The notes below the pieces were generated by a model that ran no database searches, was not told where the DNA came from, and saw only the letters and a list, made by a program, of their open reading frames with translations. A stretch of 64,000 nt of DNA from the NCBI GenBank assembly GCA_026984795.1, contig JALSRK010000015.1, positions 1 through 64,000 of the forward strand, given 5' to 3'. The position numbers were made by a program, and so were the translations under genes. Shown piece after piece: positions 1 to 8,286 of this stretch. The first letter of the stretch is position 1. Every line of letters begins with the position of its first letter. This DNA is from Solibacteraceae bacterium (GTDB taxonomy: Bacteria > Acidobacteriota > Terriglobia > Bryobacterales > Bryobacteraceae).

Positions 1-1
1 C

Positions 2-775
2 AAGACGCTGCTGATTTCCGGGGCGACCGGCATCGCCGCCGCGGCAGCGCGCCAGGCGGGCGCGGAGGGAGCGCGGCTGTTCCTGGTAGCTCTAGGCGAG
101 GACGAGTGCGCCGCGATCCGGGACGAGCTTGCCGCCGCGGGCGTGGCCGTACGGACGCTCGCCGGGGATCTGACCCGGCCGGAGACGGCCGGCCGGGCGG
201 TCGAAGAATGCGTGGCCGCTTTCGGGCGCATCGACGGCCTGTTCAACGTGGCGGGCGGCAGCGGACGGCGGTTCAGCGACGGCCCGTGGCACGAGTGTAC
301 GGAGGACGGCTGGCACGCCACCCTGGCGATGAACCTGACCACGACGTTCCTGCTCACCCGCGAGGTACTGAAACAGATGCTCCGCCAGGAGCCCGACGCC
401 GAGGGCCGCCGCGGGGCGATCGTCAACACCGGCTCGGTGACCGCCTTCCACCCCGAGCCGGAACGCTTCGCCACCCACGCCTATGCCGCCGCCAAAGGGG
501 CCATCGAGGCGCTCACCGTCGCCGCCGCTTCCTACTACGCGCGCTGGAAGATCCGGGTGAACGCAGTGGTCCCGGCGCTGGTGCGCACCCCGATGAGCCG
601 CCGCGCCCAGGCCGACGCCGGGATCATGGAGTTCATCGCCCGCAAGCAGGCGCTGGCCGGGGGCATCCTCGAGCCCGAGGACGTGGCGCGCGCCGCCTTG
701 TTCCTGCTGAGCGGCGAGGCTCGCAACATTACCGGCGAAGTGCTCGCCGTGGATGGCGGCTGGCGCCTCGGCTAG
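2..775 (+). CDS. SDR-family oxidoreductase, 5' end cut by window edge
   Basis: The reading frame is already open at base 2, so the true start lies outside the window. The visible part has a slightly degenerate dinucleotide-binding loop near the start (SGATGIA, one residue shorter than the usual TGxxxGIG), an NVAGG version of the NNAG motif, a serine in NTGSV, and the catalytic YxxxK motif in AYAAAKGA. It ends with the usual DGGW-type tail. The family are NAD(P)-dependent dehydrogenases or reductases; the substrate cannot be told. It lies 50 bp upstream of the tctCBA transporter genes on the same strand and may be co-transcribed, which would fit a carboxylate or sugar-acid catabolic operon, but that is inference. 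Confidence 0.88.
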   Translation, partial: KTLLISGATGIAAAAARQAGAEGARLFLVALGEDECAAIRDELAAAGVAVRTLAGDLTRPETAGRAVEECVAAFGRIDGLFNVAGGSGRRFSDGPWHECTEDGWHATLAMNLTTTFLLTREVLKQMLRQEPDAEGRRGAIVNTGSVTAFHPEPERFATHAYAAAKGAIEALTVAAASYYARWKIRVNAVVPALVRTPMSRRAQADAGIMEFIARKQALAGGILEPEDVARAALFLLSGEARNITGEVLAVDGGWRLG

Positions 776-825
776 ACGGCGCTTCCCTGCCCCGCGCAGC
801 GGTTCTGATAGCCTGAGTAATTTCG

Positions 826-1785
826 ATGCGCCCGCTCCGCCTCATCCTCGCGCTGGCTGCAGTCCTGGCCCTGGGCGGCTGTCATCGCTCCGAGGGCCCG
901 TACCCGTCGCGGGAGATCAAGCTGATCGTCCAGGCCGCGCCCGGCGGGCTCTCTGACACGGTTTCGCGGGTGATCGCGGCAGGCATGGAACCCGTGCTGG
1001 GCGTGCCGGTCGTTTGCGAGAACAAGCCCGGGGCCGCCGGAGCGCTCGCCTTCTCCTACGTGACGCGGCGTCCGCCGGACGGCTATACGATCGGCCACGG
1101 GCCGGTGGAGATCGCCATGGTGCGGGCGCTGGGCTTCGCGCAGGTGGGCCCGGAAGACATGGACCTGCTGTGCCTGGTGTCGAAGACGCAGCCGGTGCTG
1201 GCGGTGCACGCCGACGCCCCATGGCAGGATCTGGGGGCTTTCCTGAAGGCGGCGCGGCAGCGGCCCGGCTTCTACGTGGTGGGAAACTCGGGGACGGGCT
1301 CGATCTGGCACATCAACGCGCTGCTGCTCGAGCGGACCACGGGCATCCGGCTGATCCATTGTCCGTTTGGGGGATCATCGGCTTCGCTGACGGCGCTGCT
1401 AGGGCGGCACCTGGACGCTGCGGTGGCCGGGGCCGGCGAAGTGGCCCCGCACGTGGCGGCCGGCGGACTGCGCGTCCTGGCCGTGCTCGACGCGCGGCGC
1501 TCGAGGATCTTTCCGGATATCCCGGCGATCACCGAGTTCGGCTACGAGCCGGGAGCCAGCGCCTGGAGCGGCTTCTACGCTCCTCGGGGGCTGCCGGCCG
1601 ACCGCCGGGACAAGCTCGTCGCCGCCATCCGGCGCGCCTTCGAGACGCCGGCCTTCCAGAAGGTGTGCGAGCAGCGGGGCATGGAACCGGTGTTTCTGCC
1701 GCCGGAGGAATTCCGGAAGTTTGCGTTGGAACAAGCGCAGTTCTTCGCCCGGGTGATTCCGGAACTGTTGAAAGGGGGCGCATGA
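826..1785 (+). CDS. tctC: Tripartite tricarboxylate transporter substrate-binding lipoprotein (TctC/Bug family)
   Basis: This 319-residue protein has a lipoprotein signal ending in LGGC (Cys 19). The mature start, YPSREIKLIVQAAPGG, is the hallmark of TctC/Bug periplasmic binding proteins, which capture a carboxylate and pass it to the TctAB membrane complex. The length is normal for the family. Its stop codon overlaps the start of tctB (ATGA), so the two are translationally coupled, and tctA follows. The ligand is not predictable; the family binds citrate, other di- and tricarboxylates, and aromatic acids. A lipid anchor rather than a free periplasmic form is a variation seen in some members. 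Confidence 0.93.
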   Translation: MRPLRLILALAAVLALGGCHRSEGPYPSREIKLIVQAAPGGLSDTVSRVIAAGMEPVLGVPVVCENKPGAAGALAFSYVTRRPPDGYTIGHGPVEIAMVRALGFAQVGPEDMDLLCLVSKTQPVLAVHADAPWQDLGAFLKAARQRPGFYVVGNSGTGSIWHINALLLERTTGIRLIHCPFGGSSASLTALLGRHLDAAVAGAGEVAPHVAAGGLRVLAVLDARRSRIFPDIPAITEFGYEPGASAWSGFYAPRGLPADRRDKLVAAIRRAFETPAFQKVCEQRGMEPVFLPPEEFRKFALEQAQFFARVIPELLKGGA

Positions 1786-2213
1786 GCAGGCGAGGCGATC
1801 TGGGCGTAGGCGCGGCCTTCCTGGCGCTGGGCTTGGTTCTGGTGGTGACCGGGATGGGGTTTCCTCCCGGGATGGCGGGTCTGCCCGGCCCGGGGTTCTT
1901 CCCGGTGACGATCGGCGCCGTCGTGTGCCTGTTGTCGGGCGCTCTGTTGTGGCAGGCCCGGAGAACGCCGGCCGGCGGGACGGCTGCAGCGCCGCTCCAT
2001 GACAAGGGCCGGTTGGCCGTGGCCGTGGCCTTGCTCGCGGGCTACCTGCTGCTGTGGGGCGTCGTGCCCTTCCCGCTCCGGACGTTCGTGTTCTTGCTGG
2101 CCTTTCTGCGCCTGGCGCAGGAGCGATGGCGGTCGGCCGCGGCGGTGTCGGCAGTGCTGACGGCCGCCGTCGTGGCCGCCTTTCAATTCGGTTTGCGGGT
2201 GTCGCTGGAGTAG
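1782..2213 (+). CDS. tctB: Tripartite tricarboxylate transporter small membrane subunit TctB
   Basis: This 143-residue protein has four predicted transmembrane segments (about residues 7-25, 40-58, 75-105 and 118-138) and the MAGLPGPGFFPVTIG stretch typical of TctB between the first two. Its ATG overlaps the tctC stop by four bases, which fixes the start. It is the poorly conserved small subunit of the three-part, ion-driven transporter; identification rests as much on its place between tctC and tctA as on sequence. Confidence 0.9.
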   Translation: MSRRGDLGVGAAFLALGLVLVVTGMGFPPGMAGLPGPGFFPVTIGAVVCLLSGALLWQARRTPAGGTAAAPLHDKGRLAVAVALLAGYLLLWGVVPFPLRTFVFLLAFLRLAQERWRSAAAVSAVLTAAVVAAFQFGLRVSLE

Positions 2214-2216
2214 GCG

Positions 2217-3713
2217 ATGGAGAGCTTCGCCGCGGGTTTGCAAGCAGTCCTGCAGTGGGACGTGCTGCTGTTCCTGGCGACCGGCGTCCTGCTCGGGGCA
2301 GTGTTCGGCGCCTTGCCGGGCCTGACGGCGACCATGGGCGTGGCGGTGCTGACGCCGCTGACCTTCTGGGTCTCGGCCGAGAAAGGCCTGGCGATGTTGC
2401 TCGGCATCTACTGCGGGGCGATTCCGGCCGGGGGCATTCCGGCGATCCTGCTGAACATACCCGGCACGCCGGCCTCGATCGCCGCCACCTGGGACGGCTA
2501 TCCGATGGCGAAAGCGGGCCGGGCGGGCCTGGCGCTGGGCATCAACGCGGCGACGGCGCTGATGGGGCAGTGGATCAGCTTCGCGTTTCTGGCGCTGGCG
2601 GCCTTTCCCATCGCGGCCTTCGGCCTGAGGTTCGGCCCGGCCGAGTACTTCGGGCTGGCGCTGTTCGGCATCAGCCTGATGGCGGGGGTCTCGAGCGGGA
2701 ATGTATTGAAAGGGATGCTGGCCGGGATGTTCGGCCTGGCGCTCTCGACGGTGGGGCTGGACCCGATGACGGCGTGGCCGCGCTACACCCTGGGGGTTTC
2801 CGAGCTTCTCGACGGCGTCTCGTTCATTCCGTTCATGATCGGGCTGTTCGGCCTGGGCGAGGTGCTGGGGCAGATGACCGAGGGGGGCGGTCCGCGGGCG
2901 GCCTTACCCCCGGCGTTGGGCCGGATCCTGCCCCGGTGGAGCGAGTGGAAGCGGATGCTCCGGCCGGGCGTGCTCGGGTCGGGCGTCGGCACCCTGGTAG
3001 GGGCGATTCCGGCGGCGGGGGGCGACATCGCCTCGGTGATCGCCTGGGAGCAGGCGCGGCGGCTCTCCCGCCGGGGGCAGGAGTTCACGAAGGGCTCGGT
3101 GGAGGGCCTGGCGGCGGCGACCGGGGCGTGCAACGCGGCCATCGGCGGGGCGATGACGACGATGTTGACGCTGGGGATTCCCGGCGACGCCCCGTCGGCG
3201 GTGCTGATCGGCGCGCTGCTGATCCACGGGATCCAGCCGGGGCCGCTACTGTTCCGGGACCACGCGGGGCTGGTCTACACGATCGTGGTCACCATGGCGC
3301 TGGCGGCGGTGGGGATCGCGGTTCTCGGACTCGTGGCCGCCCGGCCGCTGGCCCGGGCCTTGCGGATTCCACGGCCGTGGCTGTGGGCGGGCATCGTGCT
3401 GATGGGGATCGTCGGCTCCTACGCCTTGAATAACAGCGTCGCCGACGTGTGGGTGATGTTCGCCGCCGGCCTGCTCGGGCTGCTGTGCCGGCGGTTCGCC
3501 GTTCCGTTGGGACCGCTGGTGCTGGGGCTGATCCTGGGTCCCATCATGGAGGCGAATCTGCGGCGGGCGTTGATTCTGAGCCGGGGCGATTGGGGGGCGG
3601 TACTGGATCGCCCTATCGTGATGTTCTTTCTGGCCGCCACCGTCGCCTCGCTGCTGTGGCCACTGATCCGGAAGGGCCGCGTGGCCCCCGGCTCAGCCGC
3701 CGGAAGCAAGTGA
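2217..3713 (+). CDS. tctA: Tripartite tricarboxylate transporter large membrane subunit TctA
   Basis: At 498 residues this is the normal length for TctA, the permease that couples carboxylate uptake to an ion gradient. The conserved signature region is clear: GALPGLTATMG near residue 35, then GAIPAGGIPAILLNIPGTP near 65-85, and a second related stretch (GAIPAAGGDIAS and TLGIPGDAPSAVLIGAL) in the second half, reflecting the internal duplication of the family. About a dozen hydrophobic segments are visible. It starts three bases after the tctB stop. Its 3' end overlaps the convergent gene on the other strand by 21 bp. Confidence 0.95.
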   Translation: MESFAAGLQAVLQWDVLLFLATGVLLGAVFGALPGLTATMGVAVLTPLTFWVSAEKGLAMLLGIYCGAIPAGGIPAILLNIPGTPASIAATWDGYPMAKAGRAGLALGINAATALMGQWISFAFLALAAFPIAAFGLRFGPAEYFGLALFGISLMAGVSSGNVLKGMLAGMFGLALSTVGLDPMTAWPRYTLGVSELLDGVSFIPFMIGLFGLGEVLGQMTEGGGPRAALPPALGRILPRWSEWKRMLRPGVLGSGVGTLVGAIPAAGGDIASVIAWEQARRLSRRGQEFTKGSVEGLAAATGACNAAIGGAMTTMLTLGIPGDAPSAVLIGALLIHGIQPGPLLFRDHAGLVYTIVVTMALAAVGIAVLGLVAARPLARALRIPRPWLWAGIVLMGIVGSYALNNSVADVWVMFAAGLLGLLCRRFAVPLGPLVLGLILGPIMEANLRRALILSRGDWGAVLDRPIVMFFLAATVASLLWPLIRKGRVAPGSAAGSK

Positions 3714-4616
3714 CTCGATCAGTTCGATGGGGATGGGCCAGCGCCCTTCCACGCGGTCGCCGACGCTCTGAAACTCGCCCTTGGTGAGCACACCGCTGAG
3801 GTCGCGCGGGTTGGGCTGTTTCCGCTCCTTGCTCAACAGGCGGCGAAGCAGGCGGGTGGCCGCCTGCAGACGGCCGGCCAACGTCTCGGCCTCGCGGGGT
3901 GACCGGCATTGGACCCGCAAGCGGGCTTCGAATCCCGTAGGGACGGCATCCATGGCGAGAACCAGGCGTTCGGCGTTGGCCAGGGGGCGGGCGAAGGCTT
4001 TCGTGCCGGCGGGGAGCCAGTCACGGTCACGGAGCATCCAGCCGGGCATCATGACCCACACGGGTTCGGCGGGCACATTCTCTGGGTTCAGTTCCCGCTT
4101 CGGCCACTGGTACTCGTATCCGGCGTATGGGTTCGCGCCTGAAACAAGCACCAGAACCCGCGTCGTCAACGGGAAGAAAGAAATCCATCGTTCCGGCGTG
4201 CTTCCATGCAAGCGGCAATAGGCGTTGAGGCACTGGCCGGCACGCTGCTCGGTGTAGCGGTAGATCCGCTTCCAGTCGAAGCGTCCCCGGGCGAAGAAAG
4301 CGGTCTCCGTAGAACTCCAGACCGCGAGCAGCTCATCGAGGTCGTCGCGATAGTCGAACCCGGTTTCGCGCACGAAGGCCCGATAATCGGGTTCCTCGTC
4401 GGCCGGACTTCCCGCCAGGACGCCCAGTAGTCCGCTGGCGCGCAGTGCAGCGACATCGACGTAGACGAGCAGCCGGTCTTGGTCGGGCAGCCGATCGAGC
4501 CACCGAACAACGGTTTCCTCGTGGGCAGTCGTCCAACGCCACAAGCTGAGAGCCAGCACCACGCAGGCGGCGCCCACGAGAGCTGCCAGCAGTAAAGGGC
4601 GCACACGGAACGCCAT
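3693..4616 (-). CDS. Hypothetical membrane-anchored protein, 307 aa
   Basis: I do not recognise this protein with certainty. It has an uncleaved N-terminal membrane segment (about residues 8-27) followed by a soluble domain of some 275 residues outside the cytoplasm. The stretch LPDQDRLLVYVDVAAL just after the anchor loosely resembles exported proteins of the DUF3352 type, but this is weak. An ATG at 4616 is preferred over an in-frame GTG immediately before it. It lies 25 bp downstream of aroF on the same strand and could be the last gene of that transcript. Its end overlaps the end of tctA tail to tail. Confidence 0.75.
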   Translation of the reverse strand: MAFRVRPLLLAALVGAACVVLALSLWRWTTAHEETVVRWLDRLPDQDRLLVYVDVAALRASGLLGVLAGSPADEEPDYRAFVRETGFDYRDDLDELLAVWSSTETAFFARGRFDWKRIYRYTEQRAGQCLNAYCRLHGSTPERWISFFPLTTRVLVLVSGANPYAGYEYQWPKRELNPENVPAEPVWVMMPGWMLRDRDWLPAGTKAFARPLANAERLVLAMDAVPTGFEARLRVQCRSPREAETLAGRLQAATRLLRRLLSKERKQPNPRDLSGVLTKGEFQSVGDRVEGRWPIPIELIESLASGG

Positions 4617-4641
4617 CACTCAACGTTACCAGGGTCGCAGT

Positions 4642-5682
4642 CTAGTGCGCTGCCGCCGCCGGTTGCGGGCGATGCTCCCGCCACAGTTCGATGTACGGCT
4701 TCAGCTCCTCCATGAGCTGCTGGAACTGCTCGATGTAGAGTGACTGCTTGCCGTCACTCCAGGCTGCCTCCGGGTTCGGGTGGACTTCGATCATGAGGCC
4801 GTCGGCGCCGATCGCCACGCCGGCTTTGGCGAGCGGCGGGACCAGGCTGCGCCGGCCGGTCGCATGACTCGGGTCGAGCAGCACGGGCAAGTGGGTCTTC
4901 TCCTTGAGTACCGCCACTGCGGTGATGTCGCAGGTGTTCCTCGTTTCGGTCTCGAAAGTGCGGATGCCGCGCTCACACAGGATCACTTGCGAATTCCCGT
5001 GGGCGACGATGTACTCGGCCGACATGAGGAGTTCCTTGATCGTCGAACTCATCCCCCGCTTGAGCAGGATGGGCTTCCCGACGCCGCCGAGGGCTTTGAG
5101 CAAAGCGAAGTTCTGCATGTTGCGGGCGCCGATCTGCAGGACGTCGGCATACTCGGCTACGACCGGGACGTTACGATCGCTCATCACCTCGGTGACGATA
5201 GCCAGGCCGGTAGCCTCCTTGGCCTTACGCAGCAGCTTCAGCCCGTGCTCCTGGAGACCCTGAAAGTCGTAGGGAGAAGTCCGAGGCTTGTAAGCGCCGC
5301 CGCGCAGCAGCCTGGCGCCGGCTTTGGCGACCCCTTCGGCAGCCCGCATGATCTGGTCTTCGGACTCGACCGAGCAGGGCCCGGCGATGATAGTAAAGTC
5401 ACTCCCCCCGAACTCCGCGCCGTTCACCCTGATCACGGTATTCTCCTTTCGGAACTCCCGACTCACGAACTTGTACGGGGCGGAAATCGCCACCGCCTTC
5501 TCGACCTGGTCCATTGCTTCGAGGGCCTCCAGACACGGCGTGACATCGCCGATGCCGACAGCGCCGATCACCACGCGCTCCTCCCCTTCGATGGTGTGGA
5601 TTTTGTAACCGAACTCCCGGATGCGGCGGCACACGGCTTCGATCTCCTCCCTGGTGGAGTGTCGTCTCATCGAAATGATCAT
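4642..5682 (-). CDS. aroF: 3-deoxy-7-phosphoheptulonate (DAHP) synthase, class I-beta
   Basis: It catalyses the first step of the shikimate pathway, joining phosphoenolpyruvate and erythrose 4-phosphate. The 346 residues comprise an N-terminal ferredoxin-like (ACT-like) regulatory domain of about 70 residues and a TIM barrel with the motifs GPCSVES (near 107), [16 protein letters not shown] (near 135) and GARNMQNF. This is the Thermotoga-type architecture, in which the N-terminal domain senses aromatic end products. It lies about 210 bp downstream of the trpEG fusion on the same strand. The gap carries an aromatic-rich leader peptide and attenuator, so expression is likely set by Tyr/Phe/Trp-tRNA charging as well as by feedback inhibition. 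Confidence 0.96.
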   Translation of the reverse strand: MIISMRRHSTREEIEAVCRRIREFGYKIHTIEGEERVVIGAVGIGDVTPCLEALEAMDQVEKAVAISAPYKFVSREFRKENTVIRVNGAEFGGSDFTIIAGPCSVESEDQIMRAAEGVAKAGARLLRGGAYKPRTSPYDFQGLQEHGLKLLRKAKEATGLAIVTEVMSDRNVPVVAEYADVLQIGARNMQNFALLKALGGVGKPILLKRGMSSTIKELLMSAEYIVAHGNSQVILCERGIRTFETETRNTCDITAVAVLKEKTHLPVLLDPSHATGRRSLVPPLAKAGVAIGADGLMIEVHPNPEAAWSDGKQSLYIEQFQQLMEELKPYIELWREHRPQPAAAAH

Positions 5683-5710
5683 GACTACCTCGCCATGGGG
5701 GTGTTCCCCA

Positions 5711-5743
5711 AAAGAAAAAGCCCCACTCGCCGCGAGTGGGGCT
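5711..5743 (-). terminator. Intrinsic terminator of the aroF attenuator
   Basis: On the minus strand AGCCCCACTCGC (5743-5732) pairs with GCGAGTGGGGCT (5730-5719), a perfect GC-rich stem, followed at once by a T-rich run (TTTTTCTTTT). It ends trpEG transcripts or, in the regulated setting, cuts the aroF leader RNA. It lies only about 30 nt before the aroF ATG, so it must be bypassed for aroF to be expressed. That placement is what marks it as an attenuator rather than a simple gene-end terminator. Confidence 0.9.
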
Positions 5744-5791
5744 GGTCTGGAAATCTCTTTGCGTCCGGCCTATACCAACTCCACCCGCGAC

Positions 5792-5842
5792 TCAGCCATA
5801 AGGCCAAAATCGAAAGGCGAAGCTGGGATAGGGGTACCGCAT
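5792..5842 (-). CDS. aroF leader peptide, 16 aa with Tyr3 Phe3 Trp1
   Basis: Reading ATG 5842-5840 to TGA 5794-5792 gives MRYPYPSFAFRFWPYG: seven of 16 residues are aromatic, and all three aromatic amino acids are present. Such density is very unlikely by chance. It lies directly ahead of RNA segments able to form antiterminator and terminator stems before the DAHP synthase gene. No Shine-Dalgarno sequence sits at the normal distance; a promoter-like sequence 11 bases upstream suggests a nearly leaderless mRNA. The peptide has no function of its own: its translation reports the supply of charged tRNA-Tyr, tRNA-Phe and tRNA-Trp. Confidence 0.85.
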   Translation of the reverse strand: MRYPYPSFAFRFWPYG

Positions 5843-5852
5843 CAAGAGAAAC

Positions 5853-5881
5853 AGTGTAAGACAAACTCCGGGCGAATGCAA
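5853..5881 (-). promoter_or_regulatory. Candidate promoter of the aroF leader
   Basis: On the minus strand TTGCAT (5881-5876) and TACACT (5858-5853) are 17 bp apart, a plausible if imperfect sigma-70 pair just after the trpEG stop. The expected start point, near 5846, lies about four bases before the leader-peptide ATG. Confidence 0.5.
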
Positions 5882-5890
5882 GGCCAAAAT

Positions 5891-8095
5891 TCAGCGGCGG
5901 ACCGGCCGCTGGACGGGAGGCGCCCCTCCGCGCTCTACCTCCCCGCGGCGCCCGTAGATCCGCACGACGTTTTCCATCAGCTTCAGCCCGCAGTCGTCCT
6001 CGAGCGTCAGGATCGATTCGGGGTGAAACTGTACGGCCTCAACGGGCAGCTCCTTGTGGCGGACGCCCATGATCACCCCGTCGTCGGACTCGGCAGTGAT
6101 TTCCAGGCAGGAAGGCAGCTTCTCGCGGACGGCGTAGAGCGAGTGATAGCGGCCTACTTTGAAGCGCTCCGGGAGGCCGGCGAAGACGCCGGCGCCTTGG
6201 TGATGCACAATCGACGGCTTGCCGTGCATCGGGTAGTCGAGCACGCCGAGCTCGCCGCCGAAGGCTTCGACGGCCCCTTGCAGGCCGAGACAGACGCCGA
6301 ATACGGGAATGCCGCGGGCGGCGGTTTCCCGCACGAGATCCGGGACGCCGAAGTCGGCGGGACGGCCAGGTCCCGGCGAGATGAAGACGATGTCGGGCGC
6401 TTCCTTTTCCAACAGCTCCATGGGGAAGCCCCAGCGGTAGGTGACCACCGTGGCGCCGGTCTGACGAACGTAGTTCGATAGGGTGTGGATGAAGCAATCC
6501 TCGTTGTCGACCAACAGCAGCTTGGCACCCTCGCCGGGGCGCTCCCGGATTTCGACGCGAGGCGTCTGGGGTTCGGGCTCCTCCCGGATGGCGCGGAAGA
6601 ATCCGGTGGCCTTCATTCGCGTTTCGCGCTCCTCTTGCTCGGGAATCGAGTCGTACAGCAGCGTGGCGCCGACCCCGTATTCGGCCTTCCCGTTGCGCAG
6701 GTGAACAGTGCGGATCAGGATGCCGGTGTTCATGTCGCCGTTGAGCGAGATCATGCCGATAGCGCCGCCGTACCAGCCGCGAGGGGTCTTTTCGAGGTCT
6801 TCGATCGCCTGGGCCGCGGCCTTCTTCGGGGCTCCGATCATGGTCACCGACCACATGTGGGTCAGGAAAGCGTCGAGAGAGTCGAAACCCTCGGCCAGAA
6901 TCCCCTCCACATGGTCTACCGTGTGGAACACGCCGGCGTAAGCTTCGATCAGGCGCCGGCCGATGACCTTGACCGAGCCGGGCACGCAGACGCGGGACTT
7001 GTCGTTGCGGTCCACGTCGGTGCACATGGTAAGCTCGGACTCTTCTTTCGGCGAGGCGAGCAGGTCGCGGATGCTCTCGGCGTCGCGGAGTGGATCGCCG
7101 GTGCGCTTGGCGGTACCGGAAATCGGCGAGGTCTCCACGCGGCGGCCTTCGACGCGGACGAACATCTCCGGCGAGGCGCCGACCAACTGTTCGTCGCCGA
7201 ATTGCAGGAAGAACTCGTAGGGGCTGGGACTGGCCACCTGAATCCTCCGGAACAGCTCCGAGGGACTCTCCGAGAAGGGGGTGCTGAAGGTCTGGCGCAG
7301 GACGACCTCATAGAAGTCGCCGCGGCGCATGCCCTCACGGACGGTTTCCACCTTGGCCATATACTCTTCCGGCGTGTGGTCGGAGACCACCTTGCCCGGG
7401 GGCAGCCGGGGCGTCTCCGGGACCTTCTCGCCGGAACGGGCGAGCCCCAGTGTGGAGTGCCTGCCCCACTCGAAGTCGTACTCGTAGCGGTGGATGACCT
7501 CCTTCTTGCGGTCCATGAAGTAGATGTCGTCGCAGAGGAACAAGTGGAGGTCTTTCGGCCGGTGGCGGGGCTTTTTCTGCTCGATGGGGTCGAAGCGGTA
7601 AAGAAGGTCGAAGCCGAAGGCGCCGACGAGCGCGAGGTGAGGATCATTGCCGGGGCGGAACTCGTTGATCAGGGCCCGGATCACGGAGAAGGCCGACGGC
7701 TGTTTACTGCGTTCCTCTTCCGGAAACAGGGCGGGCAGAGGCTTCAGCACTCCCGCGATGGCGCCGTTCGTGAGCTCGCAGCTCTCCCAGTGCGGATGAT
7801 CTTTCAGGATCTCGAAGAAGATCCGGTTCAAAACCTCGCCGCGCGCGTTCAGCGGCCGGAAGTCTACCCGGCGCTCGAAGGCGACAATCTCCAGCGGCGG
7901 GCGAATCGAGGCGATGTCCCACCGCGAGTAACGGCCGGGATACTCGTAGCCCGAGGAGAGGTAGATTCCCCGATACTCGTCCATCTGGCTGAGCAAGTGG
8001 GCGAGGCCCCGCTCATACGGGATTGGGGTCACCTGCCGGATCACGGCGATCCCGCTGGCCGTCTCATAGCGCCTGTCGTGCATTGCTCGTTCCAT
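5891..8095 (-). CDS. trpEG: Anthranilate synthase, fused component I and II (TrpEG)
   Basis: This 734-residue protein makes anthranilate from chorismate and glutamine, the first committed step to tryptophan. Residues 1 to about 515 form the chorismate-binding TrpE part (typical motifs near PSPYEFFLQFG, ISGTAKRTGDP and the SVTMIGAPKKAA stretch). Residues from about 530 form the class I glutamine amidotransferase, with nucleophile Cys in GVCLGLQ and the His-Glu of FHPES. Fused TrpEG is known from Rhizobium and relatives and is an alternative to separate trpE and trpG. An ATG at 8083 preceded by GGAACGAG is a possible later start. aroF follows behind an attenuator. Confidence 0.95.
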   Translation of the reverse strand: MERAMHDRRYETASGIAVIRQVTPIPYERGLAHLLSQMDEYRGIYLSSGYEYPGRYSRWDIASIRPPLEIVAFERRVDFRPLNARGEVLNRIFFEILKDHPHWESCELTNGAIAGVLKPLPALFPEEERSKQPSAFSVIRALINEFRPGNDPHLALVGAFGFDLLYRFDPIEQKKPRHRPKDLHLFLCDDIYFMDRKKEVIHRYEYDFEWGRHSTLGLARSGEKVPETPRLPPGKVVSDHTPEEYMAKVETVREGMRRGDFYEVVLRQTFSTPFSESPSELFRRIQVASPSPYEFFLQFGDEQLVGASPEMFVRVEGRRVETSPISGTAKRTGDPLRDAESIRDLLASPKEESELTMCTDVDRNDKSRVCVPGSVKVIGRRLIEAYAGVFHTVDHVEGILAEGFDSLDAFLTHMWSVTMIGAPKKAAAQAIEDLEKTPRGWYGGAIGMISLNGDMNTGILIRTVHLRNGKAEYGVGATLLYDSIPEQEERETRMKATGFFRAIREEPEPQTPRVEIRERPGEGAKLLLVDNEDCFIHTLSNYVRQTGATVVTYRWGFPMELLEKEAPDIVFISPGPGRPADFGVPDLVRETAARGIPVFGVCLGLQGAVEAFGGELGVLDYPMHGKPSIVHHQGAGVFAGLPERFKVGRYHSLYAVREKLPSCLEITAESDDGVIMGVRHKELPVEAVQFHPESILTLEDDCGLKLMENVVRIYGRRGEVERGGAPPVQRPVRR

Positions 8096-8249
8096 CGCGG
8101 GCTCAACCGCCGCCGGCCGGATAAAGTGGTAACCCTTTGCCGCACGAGGGTTGCAGTTGCGTACATCCTGTCCGCCGCGGAGGGTTCGAGCAACAGTGAC
8201 CGGGACGGTAACCGCGACTTCAGCATAACACGCCGCCGGCGAAGAACGC

Positions 8250-8278
8250 TTGACGGTTGCTCAGGCGGCGGTTATGCT
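8250..8278 (+). promoter_or_regulatory. Sigma-70 promoter of the sugar isomerase gene
   Basis: TTGACG (8250-8255), a 17-bp spacer and TATGCT (8273-8278). The ATG of the gene begins only nine bases after the -10 element, so transcription would start one or two bases before it: a leaderless mRNA. Confidence 0.65.
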
Positions 8279-8286
8279 CGCGGGAG

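Larger units (their letters stand above)
5711..5842 (-). promoter_or_regulatory. Ribosome-mediated transcription attenuator upstream of aroF
   Basis: Three alternative RNA pairings can be drawn by hand. Segment 1 (5832-5816, CCUAUCCCAGCUUCGCC, inside the leader peptide) pairs with segment 2 (5785-5769, GGUGGAGUUGGUAUAGG) at 16 of 17 positions counting G-U. Segment 2 (5790-5775, UCGCGGGUGGAGUUGG) pairs with segment 3 (5745-5730, CCAGCCCCACUCGCGG) at 15 of 16 positions; this is the antiterminator. Segment 3 is also the 5' arm of the terminator (5743-5719). A ribosome stalled on the Tyr or Phe codons would mask segment 1, free segment 2 and allow antitermination. This is the classical trp/phe-operon logic applied to DAHP synthase. 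Confidence 0.85.

Noticed and set aside
8096-8286. Possible trp leader peptide or attenuator before trpEG
   Set aside because: I read all minus-strand frames: no run of Trp codons, and only one weak stem (AACCCT/AGGGTT) without a T run.
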